Below, piece by piece: positions 16,603 to 26,073 of a DNA stretch of 64,000 nt (its first letter is position 1; each line of letters begins with the position of its first letter). The DNA is from Pseudomonadota bacterium (GTDB lineage Bacteria; Pseudomonadota; Alphaproteobacteria; Sphingomonadales; Sphingomonadaceae): assembly GCA_023423655.1 (NCBI GenBank), contig JAFAFE010000006.1, forward strand, positions 434,001-498,000, read 5' to 3'. The position numbers and the translations under genes are program-made. A model generated the notes under the pieces. The model saw only the letters and a list, made by a program, of their open reading frames with translations. It searched no databases and was not told the DNA's origin.

Positions 16603-17136
16603 TTACCCCAAAGGATAGCGCGCGACCGGTTCATAGAAGGAGCCGCCCTGGCCCATATGGCTTTCGTATAGCAGGAAATGGTCGAACAATGCTGGCGGCG
16701 AGGCAAGCCCGCCATGCGTTGCAATAAACGCATCGAGCGGCCCTGTGCTGCGGTTGGCGCGGGCGATCGTGATATGCGGTTCAAAGGCCCGCGCTTCGGG
16801 AGCTATGCCTGCCCTGATACATGCCTGATCGACCTTGTGATGGAGCGCGGTCACGGCCGCGTGCGGGGTGATGCCCGCCCACAGCGTATGGACAAGGCCT
16901 TTCTTGGAGAATGTCTTAAGCCCGTCGAGCGCCAGATGGAGCGCAGGGGCGTGGACCCCCGCAAGCGCCGCCGCAATATCCTCGGCGCGGTGGCTGTCCA
17001 CCTCTCCAATATATTTGAGCGTCACATGTAATTGCCCGTCTTCCTGCCAGCACGCGCCCGCGACCCCGCCCATCAGACCCAGAAGCTGCGCGCGCATCGG
17101 CGCGGGCGGGCGTAACGCTATGAAGAGACGGTGCAT
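16603..17136 (-). CDS. thpR: RNA 2',3'-cyclic phosphodiesterase (ThpR / LigT family)
   Basis: This 177-residue member of the 2H phosphoesterase superfamily has two catalytic H-x-T-x motifs, HVTL near residue 38 and HITI near residue 125, separated by the usual distance. It starts MHRLFIALRPP, typical for ThpR. The family hydrolyses 2',3'-cyclic phosphates on RNA ends and can ligate 2'-5' RNA in vitro. The ATG at 17136 is chosen because the family start follows directly; the frame is open 13 codons further upstream. It is transcribed away from the Bax-inhibitor gene. Confidence 0.87.
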   Translation of the reverse strand: MHRLFIALRPPAPMRAQLLGLMGGVAGACWQEDGQLHVTLKYIGEVDSHRAEDIAAALAGVHAPALHLALDGLKTFSKKGLVHTLWAGITPHAAVTALHHKVDQACIRAGIAPEARAFEPHITIARANRSTGPLDAFIATHGGLASPPALFDHFLLYESHMGQGGSFYEPVARYPLG

Positions 17137-17425
17137 GACATGGGTGACTGTGCGCGAGGTTCGGCGCGCGGGCAAGAGGGGAAGGGATTATTCGCGCCCG
17201 CCTGCTTTTTTCGCGGCGGTCACGGTCAGGATACGCTCCACCCGTCTTTGTCCCCCAGCTTCCGCAATTTAACGGGGCATCGCTTGCGCAAATATGCCGG
17301 AATGATGCGAAACGCGCCGAAATCCGCGCAAGATTCCTGCATAGTTTTCCTTGAATTTTTGCGGTTTTGCTCCAATATGTAACGCGTTCCGGCATAGGGC
17401 CGGGTTCAACGGAGTTTTTGAAACA

Positions 17426-18187
17426 ATGGCTAACTGGTCTGATCCCCGCCAAGACAATCGCGTCGGCGCCGACACCAGCTATCACCCCAGTGTCGGCGTG
17501 CCCGATGCCAGCTATGATGCGGGCCTGCGCGCCTATATGCTCAAAGTCTATAATTATATGGCTTCGGGCGTGTTGTGGACGGGCATTGTCGCTTATGTCA
17601 TCGGGAATAGCGAAGCCGTCAATCTGTTGCTGTCGCCGACCGGCGGACTGTCGATGCTCGGCTGGATTGCCGCGCTGTCGCCGATCGCTTTCGTGCTGCT
17701 GATGGGCGCGGGCATGAACCGCCTCAGCGAAGGCGGCATGAAGGTCGCTTTCTATGCGTTTGCGACGCTTATCGGTGTGTCGCTCTCGACGATTTTCGTG
17801 CGCTTTACCGGCAGCTCGATTGCCGAAACCTTCTTTGCGACCGCCGCAGCGTTCGCGGGTCTCAGCATTTGGGGCTACACCACCAAGAAGGATTTGTCCG
17901 GATGGGGCAGCTTCCTCATTATGGGCGTGTGGGGTCTCCTCATCGCCTCGCTGCTGAACTATTTTGTGTTCAAATCAGGCATCACTGCAATGGCAATCAG
18001 TGGCCTTGGCGTGCTGGTTTTTGCGGGCCTTACCGCTTATGATACCCAGCGCATCAAGAGCATGTATTTCCAGGTCGCGGGCAGCGACATGATGGGCAAG
18101 GTTGCGATTATGGGTGCGCTTAGCCTCTATCTCGACTTTGTGAACATGTTCCAGTTCCTGCTCTCCTTCATGGGCAATAACGACTGA
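17426..18187 (+). CDS. Bax inhibitor-1/YccA family membrane protein
   Basis: This 253-residue protein has a hydrophilic N-terminal 35 residues and about seven transmembrane helices, ending with the family-typical ALSLYLDFVNMFQFLLSFMG. The internal AYDTQRIK segment is the conserved BI-1 loop. Bacterial members are calcium-leak or stress-linked membrane proteins, and YccA in E. coli modulates FtsH. The ATG at 17426 has GGAG upstream at somewhat long spacing. An intrinsic terminator follows 30 bases after the stop, so it is monocistronic. Confidence 0.87.
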   Translation: MANWSDPRQDNRVGADTSYHPSVGVPDASYDAGLRAYMLKVYNYMASGVLWTGIVAYVIGNSEAVNLLLSPTGGLSMLGWIAALSPIAFVLLMGAGMNRLSEGGMKVAFYAFATLIGVSLSTIFVRFTGSSIAETFFATAAAFAGLSIWGYTTKKDLSGWGSFLIMGVWGLLIASLLNYFVFKSGITAMAISGLGVLVFAGLTAYDTQRIKSMYFQVAGSDMMGKVAIMGALSLYLDFVNMFQFLLSFMGNND

Positions 18188-18217
18188 TAAGGTCGAACAG
18201 GACATCGCATTAGATAA

Positions 18218-18248
18218 GGCCCGGCAGAGCAATCCGCCGGGCCTTTTT
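18218..18248 (+). terminator. Rho-independent terminator after the Bax-inhibitor-1 gene
   Basis: GGCCCGGC (18218-18225) pairs perfectly with GCCGGGCC (18236-18243) across a 10-base loop, followed by TTTTT. Confidence 0.9.
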
Positions 18249-18283
18249 CGTTGGGGGTATGGAAGTTGGAGCTGGCACAAAAG

Positions 18284-18305
18284 CCCCTCCCGCCTGCGGG
18301 AGGGG
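18284..18305. repeat. Palindrome CCCCTCCCGC-CT-GCGGGAGGGG
   Basis: This is a 10-bp perfect stem between convergent genes. The same sequence recurs at 54208-54229, with a near-copy at 54126-54147. It belongs to the CCCCTCC palindrome family of this genome. Confidence 0.65.
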
Positions 18306-18375
18306 TTGGGGGTGGGTCTGAACGACCGAATAGCCGTTTAGCTCTCCTTGTTCTAAACCCGCCGGACGAGCGCAA

Positions 18376-19026
18376 TCACCCCGCGCTTTTCGCCTGCGCT
18401 TCGGCAATCAGCGCACCGTCTATCGCTTTCGCTTTCTGATAAGCGGGGCGTTCCTTCAACCGTGCGGCATAGGCTTCGAAAGACGGGCGTTTGTCGATGC
18501 TACCGAACATCAGCCCCCAATCGATATGGCTACCGAAATAGACATCGGCCATGGTGAAACGGTCGCCGCAGATGTAGGTGCGGCCATCGCCGATAACGCC
18601 GTCCAGTGTGTCCATCACCTGATCATAGCAACCAAAGCCGAGCATCCCCTGCTTTTGCGGGTCGGTCGCCGCCCACCCCATCGAGCGCGCCGAAACGGCC
18701 TGCTCGACCGGCCCTGCTGCATAGAAAAGCCAGCGATAATAATCCGCGCGCTCGGCGTCGGTCGGCGCGAGATTGGCCGCGGGATAGGCATCGGCGAGAT
18801 AAGCGCAAATCGCGGCCGCCTCGGTCACCACCTGCTCGCCCGCATCCGTTTGATGGACGATGCACGGGACTTTCCCCATCGGATTAAATTTAAGGTAAGC
18901 CGCATCCTTCATGCTGGTGCCATAATCGAGCAGCACCTGCTCATAATCCGCGCCCGCTTCCTCCAGCGCCCAGCGCGCAATCTGCCCGCGCGACATCGGG
19001 TTATGATAGAAAATAATGTCCGCCAT
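18376..19026 (-). CDS. Glutathione S-transferase family protein
   Basis: This 216-residue cytosolic protein has an N-terminal thioredoxin-like GST domain (residues 1-80: IIFYHNPMSRGQIARWALEEAG, then NPMGKVPCIV and the cis-Pro region, TEAAAICAYLAD) and an all-helical C-terminal domain. The potential glutathione-activating residue is S12 in the NPMSRG region. The substrate is unknown. The ATG at 19026 has GAGGTGAG upstream. It is a single gene in the same orientation as the downstream palindrome, with glutathione synthetase present elsewhere in the window. Confidence 0.88.
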   Translation of the reverse strand: MADIIFYHNPMSRGQIARWALEEAGADYEQVLLDYGTSMKDAAYLKFNPMGKVPCIVHQTDAGEQVVTEAAAICAYLADAYPAANLAPTDAERADYYRWLFYAAGPVEQAVSARSMGWAATDPQKQGMLGFGCYDQVMDTLDGVIGDGRTYICGDRFTMADVYFGSHIDWGLMFGSIDKRPSFEAYAARLKERPAYQKAKAIDGALIAEAQAKSAG

Positions 19027-19172
19027 GATGTCGACTCACCTCGCCTTATGTTGCTGCTATGTTCTTTGCATCTAACAGCAAGCAGCGCGCGCGAAAAGCG
19101 AATTGCGGGTAACATTATTGCCGGTGCGGCAAGACGCGGCAGGGGCGCATCCATCAGACGTGCTTACCCCCT

Positions 19173-19637
19173 TTACCCCCTCCCCGCGAGGCTCGCGAGC
19201 AGCCCGCGCACCCCTTGGTCGCAATCCGCCCAGCACTGGACGAAATCACTTTCATCACCATACCAAGGGTCGGCGACCGGTTGGCCTTCACGGCCCGGCA
19301 CATGGTCGAACAAGAGCGACAGGGTGGCGGTGGAATCGTCCGGCTGGAGGCGGCGCAGATCCTCCATATTGCTGAGGTCCATCGCGACAATATGGTCGAA
19401 GCGGTAAAAATCGTCGCGGGTGATTTGCCGTGCGCGCAGATCGTCAATCGGCGTGTCGCGGCGCGCACCTTCAGCTATAGCGCGCGCATCGGGAGCCTTG
19501 CCTTGATGCCAGTCCCCCGTGCCAGCCGAATCCAACATGACGTCCAGCCCCGTTTCGCGCGCCCTTACCCGCATAATCCCTTCCGCCGTTGGCGACCGGC
19601 AGATGTTGCCAAGGCATAAAAACAGGATAGAGGTCAT
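19173..19637 (-). CDS. Low molecular weight protein-tyrosine phosphatase
   Basis: This 154-residue enzyme has the P-loop C-x5-R at residues 8-14 (CLGNICRSP) and the general acid Asp in ADPWYGDE near residue 124. That gives the full catalytic set of LMW-PTPs, which dephosphorylate phosphotyrosine or arsenate in some relatives. The ATG at 19637 has GGGAG 6 bases upstream. It is divergent from the MFS transporter across 157 bp. No tyrosine kinase or capsule operon is adjacent, so the partner is unknown. Confidence 0.9.
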   Translation of the reverse strand: MTSILFLCLGNICRSPTAEGIMRVRARETGLDVMLDSAGTGDWHQGKAPDARAIAEGARRDTPIDDLRARQITRDDFYRFDHIVAMDLSNMEDLRRLQPDDSTATLSLLFDHVPGREGQPVADPWYGDESDFVQCWADCDQGVRGLLASLAGRG

Positions 19638-19794
19638 TGTAAAAACTCCCTAAAAAGGAAAAATAATATTTGCGATGGACAGCAGATTTTCTTCTGCTAG
19701 CTTTCCTTACTTACACGGGTGAAAGTTGTCGCCCGGAACCGCATGACAGATAAAAAGGTCCGCATAACAGGGCCACACAGGAGAGGAAAGACGC

Positions 19795-21417
19795 ATGAGC
19801 GACCCACAGGCGGAGTCTGTTTCCAGCCCCGATGCTTCCGTGACGAGCGTCCACGCGACCGCGTCACAGGAGGGTAGCACAGACCCCCGCCAGCCCTCGC
19901 GCAGCTATGCCTGGTATGCACTATCCGTCATGGTCCTCGTCTATATATTAAACTTTATCGACCGGCAGATTTTGTCGATCCTCGCCAATGACATCAAGGC
20001 TGACCTTGGGCTGGATGACGCGCAAATCGGCTTTCTGGGCGGCGCGGCGTTTGGCGTATTTTACGCCTTGTTCGGCATCCCTTTGGGCCGGCTTGCGGAT
20101 AATTGGAACCGCATCCGTTTGATGACCATCGGGCTGACCTTATGGTCGGCGATGACGGTCGCGTCCGGCTTTGCCCGCAATTTTGCGGGGTTGGGCGCAG
20201 CGCGCTTCGGGGTCGGTGTCGGCGAAGCGTCGGCATCGCCCGCCGCTTATTCGCTCATTTCCGATTATTTCCCCAAAAGCCAGCGCGCAACCGCCATCGC
20301 CATCTATTCATCGGGGCTTTATCTCGGCGCGGGGCTGTCGCTATTTCTGGGCGGCAAGATCGCGAATTGGTGGAACGAAGCCTATCCCGGCGGCGGCCTG
20401 TTCGGGCTGGTCGGCTGGCAAGCAGCCTTTGTGATTGTCGGCTTGCCCGGTCTGCTCCTCGCCTTCCTCGTCGCCACATTGAAAGAACCGGTGCGCGGGA
20501 TTAGCGACGGGATTGAAAGCCAGACCTCGCCCCATCCGTTCAAGGATTTCTTCGCGGAAATGATGACGGTCATCCCGCCTTTCACGCTGATTGGAGCCGC
20601 GAGCCGCGGTGTGCGTGCACTCACCGGCAATCTTGTCTTTGGCGCGCTGACGGCGTTGGTCGCCTATGGCATGATAAGGCTGACGGGCGAGAAAAATATG
20701 CCGCAATGGGTGGCGATGGGACTGGGCTGCTATGCGGTCTATAGCTGGGCGACCTCGTTGAGGGAGCGCGCGCCGGTGACGTTCCGGCTGATCTGGGGGA
20801 CTCCCGCTTTCATTTATACCGGCCTTGCCTGTGCGATTACCAGCCTTACCTCTTATGCCATCGGCTTCTGGACGCCACCTTATGTCGAACGCGTGTTCGG
20901 CATCGGCAAGGCCGAAATCGGCCTGTTCGTTGGCGGCGCGGCGGCAGTCGGCGGCTTTATCGGCGTCATTGCAGGCGGCAAGCTTGCCGACCATCTCAAA
21001 AAGCGTAACCCCGGCGGGCGTATGTTAGTGATGATGTTCTCCACCCTCGCGCCAGTCATCCCGTTGATCGTCGCGCTTAACACCAGCAATTTTGCGCTGT
21101 TCGTCGGCCTCTTCTTCATCATGGCGACCACCACCAGCATGGCCATCGGCGCGGCGGGGGCGACCACGCAGGATCTGGTGATGCCGCACATGCGCGGGGC
21201 CGCCGCTGCGACCTTCTTCCTTGGCACCACCTTATTGGGGCTGGGCATGGGGCCGTATATGGTCGGGCAAGTGTCGGAGCTGACCGGCAGCCTGAAGAGC
21301 GGGATGCTCTCGCTGTTGCTGCTTGCGCCCTTGTGCATGGTGCTGCTCATCCTTGCCTATCGCAAAGTTCCGGAGGCCGAAGCCACCGTCGAAGCCCGCG
21401 CAGCCGAAGGCGCGTGA
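19795..21417 (+). CDS. MFS transporter (spinster-like)
   Basis: This 540-residue inner-membrane protein has about 12-14 transmembrane helices after a 40-residue Ser-rich cytoplasmic start. It shows the MFS A-motif region (FGIPLGRLADNWNRIRLM) and VGVGEASASPAAYSLISDYFPKSQRATA, a hallmark of the spinster-type subfamily in proteobacteria. Residues about 235-315 hold an extra cytoplasmic insertion with two additional hydrophobic segments. The substrate cannot be predicted. The start has GGAGAGG nearby. It is monocistronic, with a repeat-containing gap downstream. Confidence 0.85.
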   Translation: MSDPQAESVSSPDASVTSVHATASQEGSTDPRQPSRSYAWYALSVMVLVYILNFIDRQILSILANDIKADLGLDDAQIGFLGGAAFGVFYALFGIPLGRLADNWNRIRLMTIGLTLWSAMTVASGFARNFAGLGAARFGVGVGEASASPAAYSLISDYFPKSQRATAIAIYSSGLYLGAGLSLFLGGKIANWWNEAYPGGGLFGLVGWQAAFVIVGLPGLLLAFLVATLKEPVRGISDGIESQTSPHPFKDFFAEMMTVIPPFTLIGAASRGVRALTGNLVFGALTALVAYGMIRLTGEKNMPQWVAMGLGCYAVYSWATSLRERAPVTFRLIWGTPAFIYTGLACAITSLTSYAIGFWTPPYVERVFGIGKAEIGLFVGGAAAVGGFIGVIAGGKLADHLKKRNPGGRMLVMMFSTLAPVIPLIVALNTSNFALFVGLFFIMATTTSMAIGAAGATTQDLVMPHMRGAAAATFFLGTTLLGLGMGPYMVGQVSELTGSLKSGMLSLLLLAPLCMVLLILAYRKVPEAEATVEARAAEGA

Positions 21418-21731
21418 GCGGGGGGAGGCGCTATCAGGGAGAGGAAGCGCCTCCCCTCTTATACTGTCGTTTTTTGGGCCGGTTGGTGCCGGGTTGACCG
21501 TAAGCTTTGGGCAGGGGGGGCCCAAGGGTCATGTGTGATGCTTTTAGGGCGGCGCTGGATAAAGTTTCACGCGAAGGCGCGAAGGCGCGAAGGGTTTCCG
21601 GTAGGTGCTGATGGACGCGCATGACCTAGAGGCACAGGGGCTCCGCATCGAAGGGTGCAGACGGTTTGATAGGCTAAGCAATCCGGACGGCGTGGAAAAA
21701 TAAAGGCTTGTTAAAAAAGTGTCTTAGCACT

Positions 21732-21836
21732 CCGTTCGTCCTGAGTGCCGCCCGTTAGGGCGGTGTATCGAAGGACAGGCTGCGCGCGCAACCGGTCCTT
21801 CGATACGGGCCTTGCGGCCCTACTCAGGACGAACGG
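21732..21836. repeat. Long imperfect palindrome with CCGTTCGTCCTGAGT ends
   Basis: The outer 15-bp arms (21732-21746 and 21822-21836) are perfect inverted copies, and inner GTATCGAAGGAC arms (21765-21776 and 21795-21806) are also perfect. This about 105-bp element is related to those at 9162, 35601, 32320 and 40667. The remainder of 21418-21867 holds no gene I can support; 'CGAAGGCGCGAAGGCGCG' near 21572-21589 is a small tandem repeat. Confidence 0.75.
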
Positions 21837-21867
21837 TGTGAGAAACCGGCAATAACCCGTTCTCCCA

Positions 21868-22401
21868 TCAAATCTGGCGGAATACCCCGCAGGCGATGCG
21901 GTCGCCGCTATTGCCGCTGGGGTCAGTTTTATAATCGTCGGGGCCGGCATGGACGACAATCGCGCCGCCATCATCGTCGATTATACCGCCTTGGCCGGTA
22001 TAGCTTTGCGCAGGGATGGTGAAACTCACCGTGCCCCGACCATTGCTGCCCACAACAATATTAGGCAGGTCACCGCTATGCGGCCCCATGCTGTTTTGCG
22101 ATCCGTGCTGGCGGCCCATCGGGTTCCAGTGCGCGCCTGCGCTTGTGAATTTCGGGCCTTCGCATTTGCCGACCATATGGATGTGCGTGCCATAAGTGCC
22201 GGGGGCAAGTCCGTTCACCGCAAGCGTCACATTAAGGTCGGAGCCGCGCTGATAGACCAACGCTTCACCCATCAATGCGCCGCCCGCATTGCGGATATCG
22301 GCGCGTGCGGCGGGGACGCCGAGGCTGGCAACGGTCGAACAGCCCGTCACGATAATGGCAGTCGCGATAGACAGGGCGGCTAAGCTTTTACGGGCGTTCA
22401 T
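21868..22401 (-). CDS. sodC: Periplasmic Cu-Zn superoxide dismutase (lipoprotein)
   Basis: This 177-residue protein has a lipoprotein signal (lipobox VTGC at residues 18-21) and a SodC domain. The metal ligands are visible: H-x-H in GTHIHMVGKC, H in SAGAHWNP, H in GPHSGDLPN, the zinc Asp in VVHAGPDDYKTDP, and the last copper His in the same segment. The two disulfide cysteines are in VGKC and RIACGVF. It dismutates superoxide in the periplasm. The ATG at 22401 has GGAGG 5 bases upstream. It is monocistronic. Confidence 0.93.
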   Translation of the reverse strand: MNARKSLAALSIATAIIVTGCSTVASLGVPAARADIRNAGGALMGEALVYQRGSDLNVTLAVNGLAPGTYGTHIHMVGKCEGPKFTSAGAHWNPMGRQHGSQNSMGPHSGDLPNIVVGSNGRGTVSFTIPAQSYTGQGGIIDDDGGAIVVHAGPDDYKTDPSGNSGDRIACGVFRQI

Positions 22402-22531
22402 AAATTCCTCCAAAGATGGTCGGCGGGGGTGGTGCGGCATGGCGCGCGGGCGATTCCCGCGCTTCCACACCAACACACAGCCATCCTCGGAGGTTCCCTG
22501 TCAACCCGCACTATTGCGCAGATGCGCGCGC

Positions 22532-23854
22532 TTAATCCGCCGGATCATGGTCCTTGAGGCCGATCGAATAATGGTCGAACCCGGCGCGCTCCACTTCGCT
22601 GCGGCGATAGATGTTCCGCAAATCGACCAGCTTTTTCTGCGCGACGATGGACGCGAGGCGGCCAAGGTCGAGCGCGCGGAACGCATCCCATTCGGTGACG
22701 ATGACAACGACATCGGCGTCCTTGGCCGCATCATAAGCATCACCGGCCATGATAACATCGGGCATCAACGGCGCTGCCACCTCCATGCCTTCGGGGTCGA
22801 AGGCGGTGATGGTCGCGCCTGCATCGAGCAAGGACTGGACGATGGCGAGCGAGGGCGCATCGCGCATATCGTCGGTATTGGGTTTAAAGGTGAGGCCAAG
22901 GAGCGCGACCTTCTTGCCGCGCACCTCCCCGCCCAGCGCCTTGATAACCTTGCGGCCCATCGCGCGCTTGCGGTTGTCATTCACCTGCACCACGGCTTCG
23001 ACGATGCGGATTGGCACGTCGTTATCCTGAGCGGTTTTGAGGAGCGCCAGCGTATCCTTGGGGAAACAGCTCCCGCCATAGCCGGGGCCGGCGTGGAGGA
23101 ATTTGGTGCCGATGCGGTTATCCAGCCCGATGCCGCGCGAAACATCGCGCACATCCGCGCCGACAATCTCGCACAAATCCGCCATTTCATTGATGAAGGT
23201 AATCTTGGTCGCAAGGAAAGCATTGGCCGCATATTTGATAAGTTCGGCGGTCCTGCGGCCGGTGAACATCAGCGGGGCCTGGTTGAGGAAGAGCGGGCGA
23301 TAGATTTCGCGCATCACTTCGGATGCCCACTCATCTTCGGAGCCGATGACAATGCGGTCGGGGCGTTTGAAATCGCCAATCGCCGCGCCTTCGCGCAAGA
23401 ATTCGGGGTTGGAGACGACCGCGATTTTGTTGCGCGCATTCACTTCATGGAGGATGCGCTCCACCTCGTCTCCGGTGCCGACGGGGACGGTCGATTTGGT
23501 GACGACGACGCAATCATGGTCGAGCGCCTCGCCAATTTCCTTTGCTGCCGCATAGACATAAGACAGGTCTGCATGGCCATCGCCACGGCGCGAGGGCGTG
23601 CCAACGGCGATGAACACCGCGTCCGCCCCTTCGGTGGCATCCGCGATAGTGGTGGTGAAGGACAGCCGCCCTGCCGCCACATTGGTCGCAACCAACTGGT
23701 CGAGGCCGGGCTCATAGATCGGCATTTTGCCGCCGAGCAGCGCGTCAATCTTGCGTTGGTCCTTGTCCACGCACACGACATGATGGCCGAAATCGGCAAA
23801 ACAGGCCCCAGAAACAAGCCCGACATAGCCCGCACCGATCATCGCGATTTTCAT
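22532..23854 (-). CDS. ugd: UDP-glucose 6-dehydrogenase
   Basis: This 440-residue enzyme makes UDP-glucuronate from UDP-glucose with two NAD+, a precursor for exopolysaccharide or glycolipid (including glycosphingolipid) synthesis. It shows the N-terminal Rossmann motif GAGYVG (residues 8-13), YVYAAAKEIG, the catalytic Cys in GPGYGGSCFPKDT near residue 260, and the C-terminal UDP-binding domain with LGLTFKPNTDDMRDAPS. The start has AAGGA upstream. No polysaccharide genes adjoin it. The 281 bp upstream (23855-24135) contain no gene or clear signal. Confidence 0.94.
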   Translation of the reverse strand: MKIAMIGAGYVGLVSGACFADFGHHVVCVDKDQRKIDALLGGKMPIYEPGLDQLVATNVAAGRLSFTTTIADATEGADAVFIAVGTPSRRGDGHADLSYVYAAAKEIGEALDHDCVVVTKSTVPVGTGDEVERILHEVNARNKIAVVSNPEFLREGAAIGDFKRPDRIVIGSEDEWASEVMREIYRPLFLNQAPLMFTGRRTAELIKYAANAFLATKITFINEMADLCEIVGADVRDVSRGIGLDNRIGTKFLHAGPGYGGSCFPKDTLALLKTAQDNDVPIRIVEAVVQVNDNRKRAMGRKVIKALGGEVRGKKVALLGLTFKPNTDDMRDAPSLAIVQSLLDAGATITAFDPEGMEVAAPLMPDVIMAGDAYDAAKDADVVVIVTEWDAFRALDLGRLASIVAQKKLVDLRNIYRRSEVERAGFDHYSIGLKDHDPAD

Positions 23855-24135
23855 TCATTATGTCCTTTTGTCCGTCTGCAAACGGTTGGGAGGCCGCTTG
23901 GATGGCTGCGTCCTATAAGCCGCCATTTGCTGAAATAGCGTAAAGGCCCGCGCCCAGTCTTGCCCGCGCCTATAGCCGAGCCGCGTGCGCGACAAAAGAG
24001 GATTAAGAAAGGGAGGTGGCGGAGCGGGGTCAGGCGATACTGCCCAAGGGCATAAAGGCCTGATGCGGTGCGGACGGGTCAGCCTTCGGTACGAGGAGGG
24101 ACAAGGGTGCTCGCCCCTTCCCCTCCCGTCAAAAA

Positions 24136-24603
24136 TCAGAAAACCCGCGCATATTGCTCATTGCCGATGAAACCCAATTTGCTGACTTGGGCATGTTTGA
24201 TGGTCGCCAATGTTTCATCGACCACGACATAGGAAGCAAGCGGGTCGGGCTGGAATTGCAATTCGGGCGCGACGTCGAACTTCTTGGTTTGGTCAAGCAA
24301 ATGGGCAAGCTGGCGTTGGTCCACCAAGGTGCCGTTCCACGCCATCACATTGTCCGCGCTGATGGTGAGCTTGTTTTTAACCGCATCGGGAACTGGGCCG
24401 GAGTCCGGTGCGGGCCCTGGTAAATCGACCTTCACCGAATGGGTCTGGATCGGCACCGTGATGATAAACATAACGAGCAGCACCAGCATCACATCAATGA
24501 GCGGGGTCGTATTCATCTCCCCCATCGCCTTGTCGCCGCTGCCATCCCCTCTGCCCAGCCAGCCCTTGATGCGGCCGAAAGCGGAAAAACCGGAATATGC
24601 CAT
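24136..24603 (-). CDS. exbD: ExbD/TolR-type biopolymer transport protein (third copy)
   Basis: This 155-residue protein has a single transmembrane helix at about residues 37-58 (MNTTPLIDVMLVLLVMFIITV) carrying the conserved proton-path Asp, and a periplasmic domain. It resembles the exbD copy at 25014 throughout, including the C-terminal EQYAR/GREF ending, so it is probably a duplicate. The ATG at 24603 has GAGGAGG. It lies 410 bp beyond the second exbD, after a terminator, and so probably has its own promoter. The spacer 24604-25013 contains that terminator and no gene. Confidence 0.88.
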   Translation of the reverse strand: MAYSGFSAFGRIKGWLGRGDGSGDKAMGEMNTTPLIDVMLVLLVMFIITVPIQTHSVKVDLPGPAPDSGPVPDAVKNKLTISADNVMAWNGTLVDQRQLAHLLDQTKKFDVAPELQFQPDPLASYVVVDETLATIKHAQVSKLGFIGNEQYARVF

Positions 24604-24945
24604 CTCATCCTCCTCTATGGTGAAACCGTATCTATCTCCATATATTTTATTAATGGTATAACATCTCATTAAACCGGAAAATTTGCAAGCGATTTGGTCG
24701 GGCGGAGGGCTGATGGGGAAAGCCGGAGGACCGGGTACTGGGGAATAGGGACTGGGAGCCGAGCGCGGTGGAGTGAGGAGTGGGGCAGAGGACTGGTGGC
24801 AAAGGGCTGAGGGCAGAGGGTGGATAAGAAAGGCGCAAAGGAACGAATGGGGGTGAAGTGGTCTGTAGATCGAGGAGATTTTGAAAACCCCGTCGCGCTT
24901 TCCGGCATATCCGGTCTATCGCGCAACCCCCGCCCCGCACCCAAC

Positions 24946-24977
24946 AAAAAAGGCCGGACCTTATGGGTCCAGCCTTT
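24946..24977 (-). terminator. Rho-independent terminator of tonB-exbB-exbD-exbD
   Basis: On the minus strand, AAAGGCTGGACC and GGTCCGGCCTTT form a 12-bp stem with one mismatch and a 5-base loop, followed by TTT. It lies about 40 bp after the exbD stop at 25014. Confidence 0.85.
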
Positions 24978-25013
24978 AATTTCACGTGGATGCTGATGAA
25001 CCTGGAGGCTGGA

Positions 25014-25445
25014 TCAGAATTCACGTCCATATTGTTCATTGCCGACAAAGCCGAGCTTACCCACGTCCGAGCGTTTGATCGTGGCGAGCGTTTCGTCAAC
25101 GATGACATAACGCGCGTTCGGATCGGGCTGGAACTGGAGTTCCGGCATCGGCTGGATCGCCTTGGTCGCTTCAAGCTTGGCTGCAAGAGCCGTCTGGTCA
25201 ACCGGTTCGCCATTCCACGCAAGCTGGCCGTTAATATCAATCGTCAGCTTATTCTTGATCGGGTCGATATTGTCGGTCTTCGGCGTATTATCCGGAACCG
25301 GCAGGTCGACCTTAACCGCGTGGGTCTGAATCGGGATGGTAATGATGAACATCACGAGCAACACGAGCATCACGTCGATCAACGGCGTGGTGTTCATTTC
25401 ACCCATTGGCGCTTCATCACCGCCGCCACCCATAGACATTGCCAT
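25014..25445 (-). CDS. exbD: ExbD/TolR-type biopolymer transport protein (copy 2 of operon)
   Basis: This 143-residue ExbD has the sequence MNTTPLIDVMLVLLVMFIIT (residues 17-36) containing the essential Asp in the membrane helix, and a periplasmic C-terminal domain. With ExbB it forms the proton-driven motor that energises TonB. It follows the other operon exbD by 26 bases, with AGGAGAATAAACC before the ATG. It is most similar to the separate third copy, so the duplication probably occurred between these two. Confidence 0.92.
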   Translation of the reverse strand: MAMSMGGGGDEAPMGEMNTTPLIDVMLVLLVMFIITIPIQTHAVKVDLPVPDNTPKTDNIDPIKNKLTIDINGQLAWNGEPVDQTALAAKLEATKAIQPMPELQFQPDPNARYVIVDETLATIKRSDVGKLGFVGNEQYGREF

Positions 25446-25471
25446 GGTTTATTCTCCTATTCTAGAAAAGC

Positions 25472-25966
25472 TTAGAGGCGCGGTATGGTGGCCGAACCAG
25501 GAGCCGGTTCGGAAATGAACCCGATCCGCTGGTAGCCCGCATACTGCATCGTATAGATGACGCCCCCGATGCACTTATACGGTGTCATAACGTCGCCGCG
25601 AATATGCACTTCAGGCATGGTTTCGTCGGTGATATTTTCCGCACCGCCTACATCGGCGATAAGCTTTTCAAGTTTCGTCTGGCCCAGTTCGAGCAGCTTG
25701 GTCGAATCGACTTCCGACTTGCCCCAATAGACCTTGCAAGCACCCGTGCCGTCGTCATTCTCCGCGCGAACGGTGAGCAACACATTTTCCGGTTTGGTCT
25801 GCGTCGGGTCGAAAACGACCGGCGGCAGCTTGACCGGGACGGTGTCGAGCACAGCCGGAATTGTCAGAAGGAAGATGATCAGCATCACCAACATCACGTC
25901 CACGAGGGGCGTGGTGTTGATGTCCGCCATCGGACCACCTTCGTCTGATCCCATACTAATTGCCAT
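25472..25966 (-). CDS. exbD: ExbD/TolR-type biopolymer transport protein (copy 1 of operon)
   Basis: This 164-residue ExbD-family protein has INTTPLVDVMLVMLIIFLLT (residues 16-35) as membrane helix with the motor Asp. It diverges from the next copy in its periplasmic domain, which carries a single Cys (TGACKVYWG) and the segment VHIRGDVMTPYKCIGGV. Two different ExbDs directly after one ExbB suggest hetero-oligomers or separate TonB and TolR-like roles. It is cotranscribed with exbB upstream (107 bp gap) and the second exbD downstream. Confidence 0.92.
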   Translation of the reverse strand: MAISMGSDEGGPMADINTTPLVDVMLVMLIIFLLTIPAVLDTVPVKLPPVVFDPTQTKPENVLLTVRAENDDGTGACKVYWGKSEVDSTKLLELGQTKLEKLIADVGGAENITDETMPEVHIRGDVMTPYKCIGGVIYTMQYAGYQRIGFISEPAPGSATIPRL

Positions 25967-26073
25967 TGATCAGCATCCTATCATTTCAAGTTCGTCCCGG
26001 ACCGGATGTTGTGCCGGTCCGGCATGGAAGGGCGGGAGCATCCGCGTACCGGACGCCCCCGTGCTTCCCTTGA

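Noticed and set aside
22289..23938. A 549-codon plus-strand frame across ugd and a 440-codon one across metH (42918-44243)
   Set aside because: Both mirror well-defined enzymes and carry no motifs.
24010..24110. tRNA-like start 'GGAGGTGGCGGAGCGGGGTCAGGC'-type sequence upstream of ugd
   Set aside because: No acceptor stem, anticodon arm or T-loop consensus can be completed.
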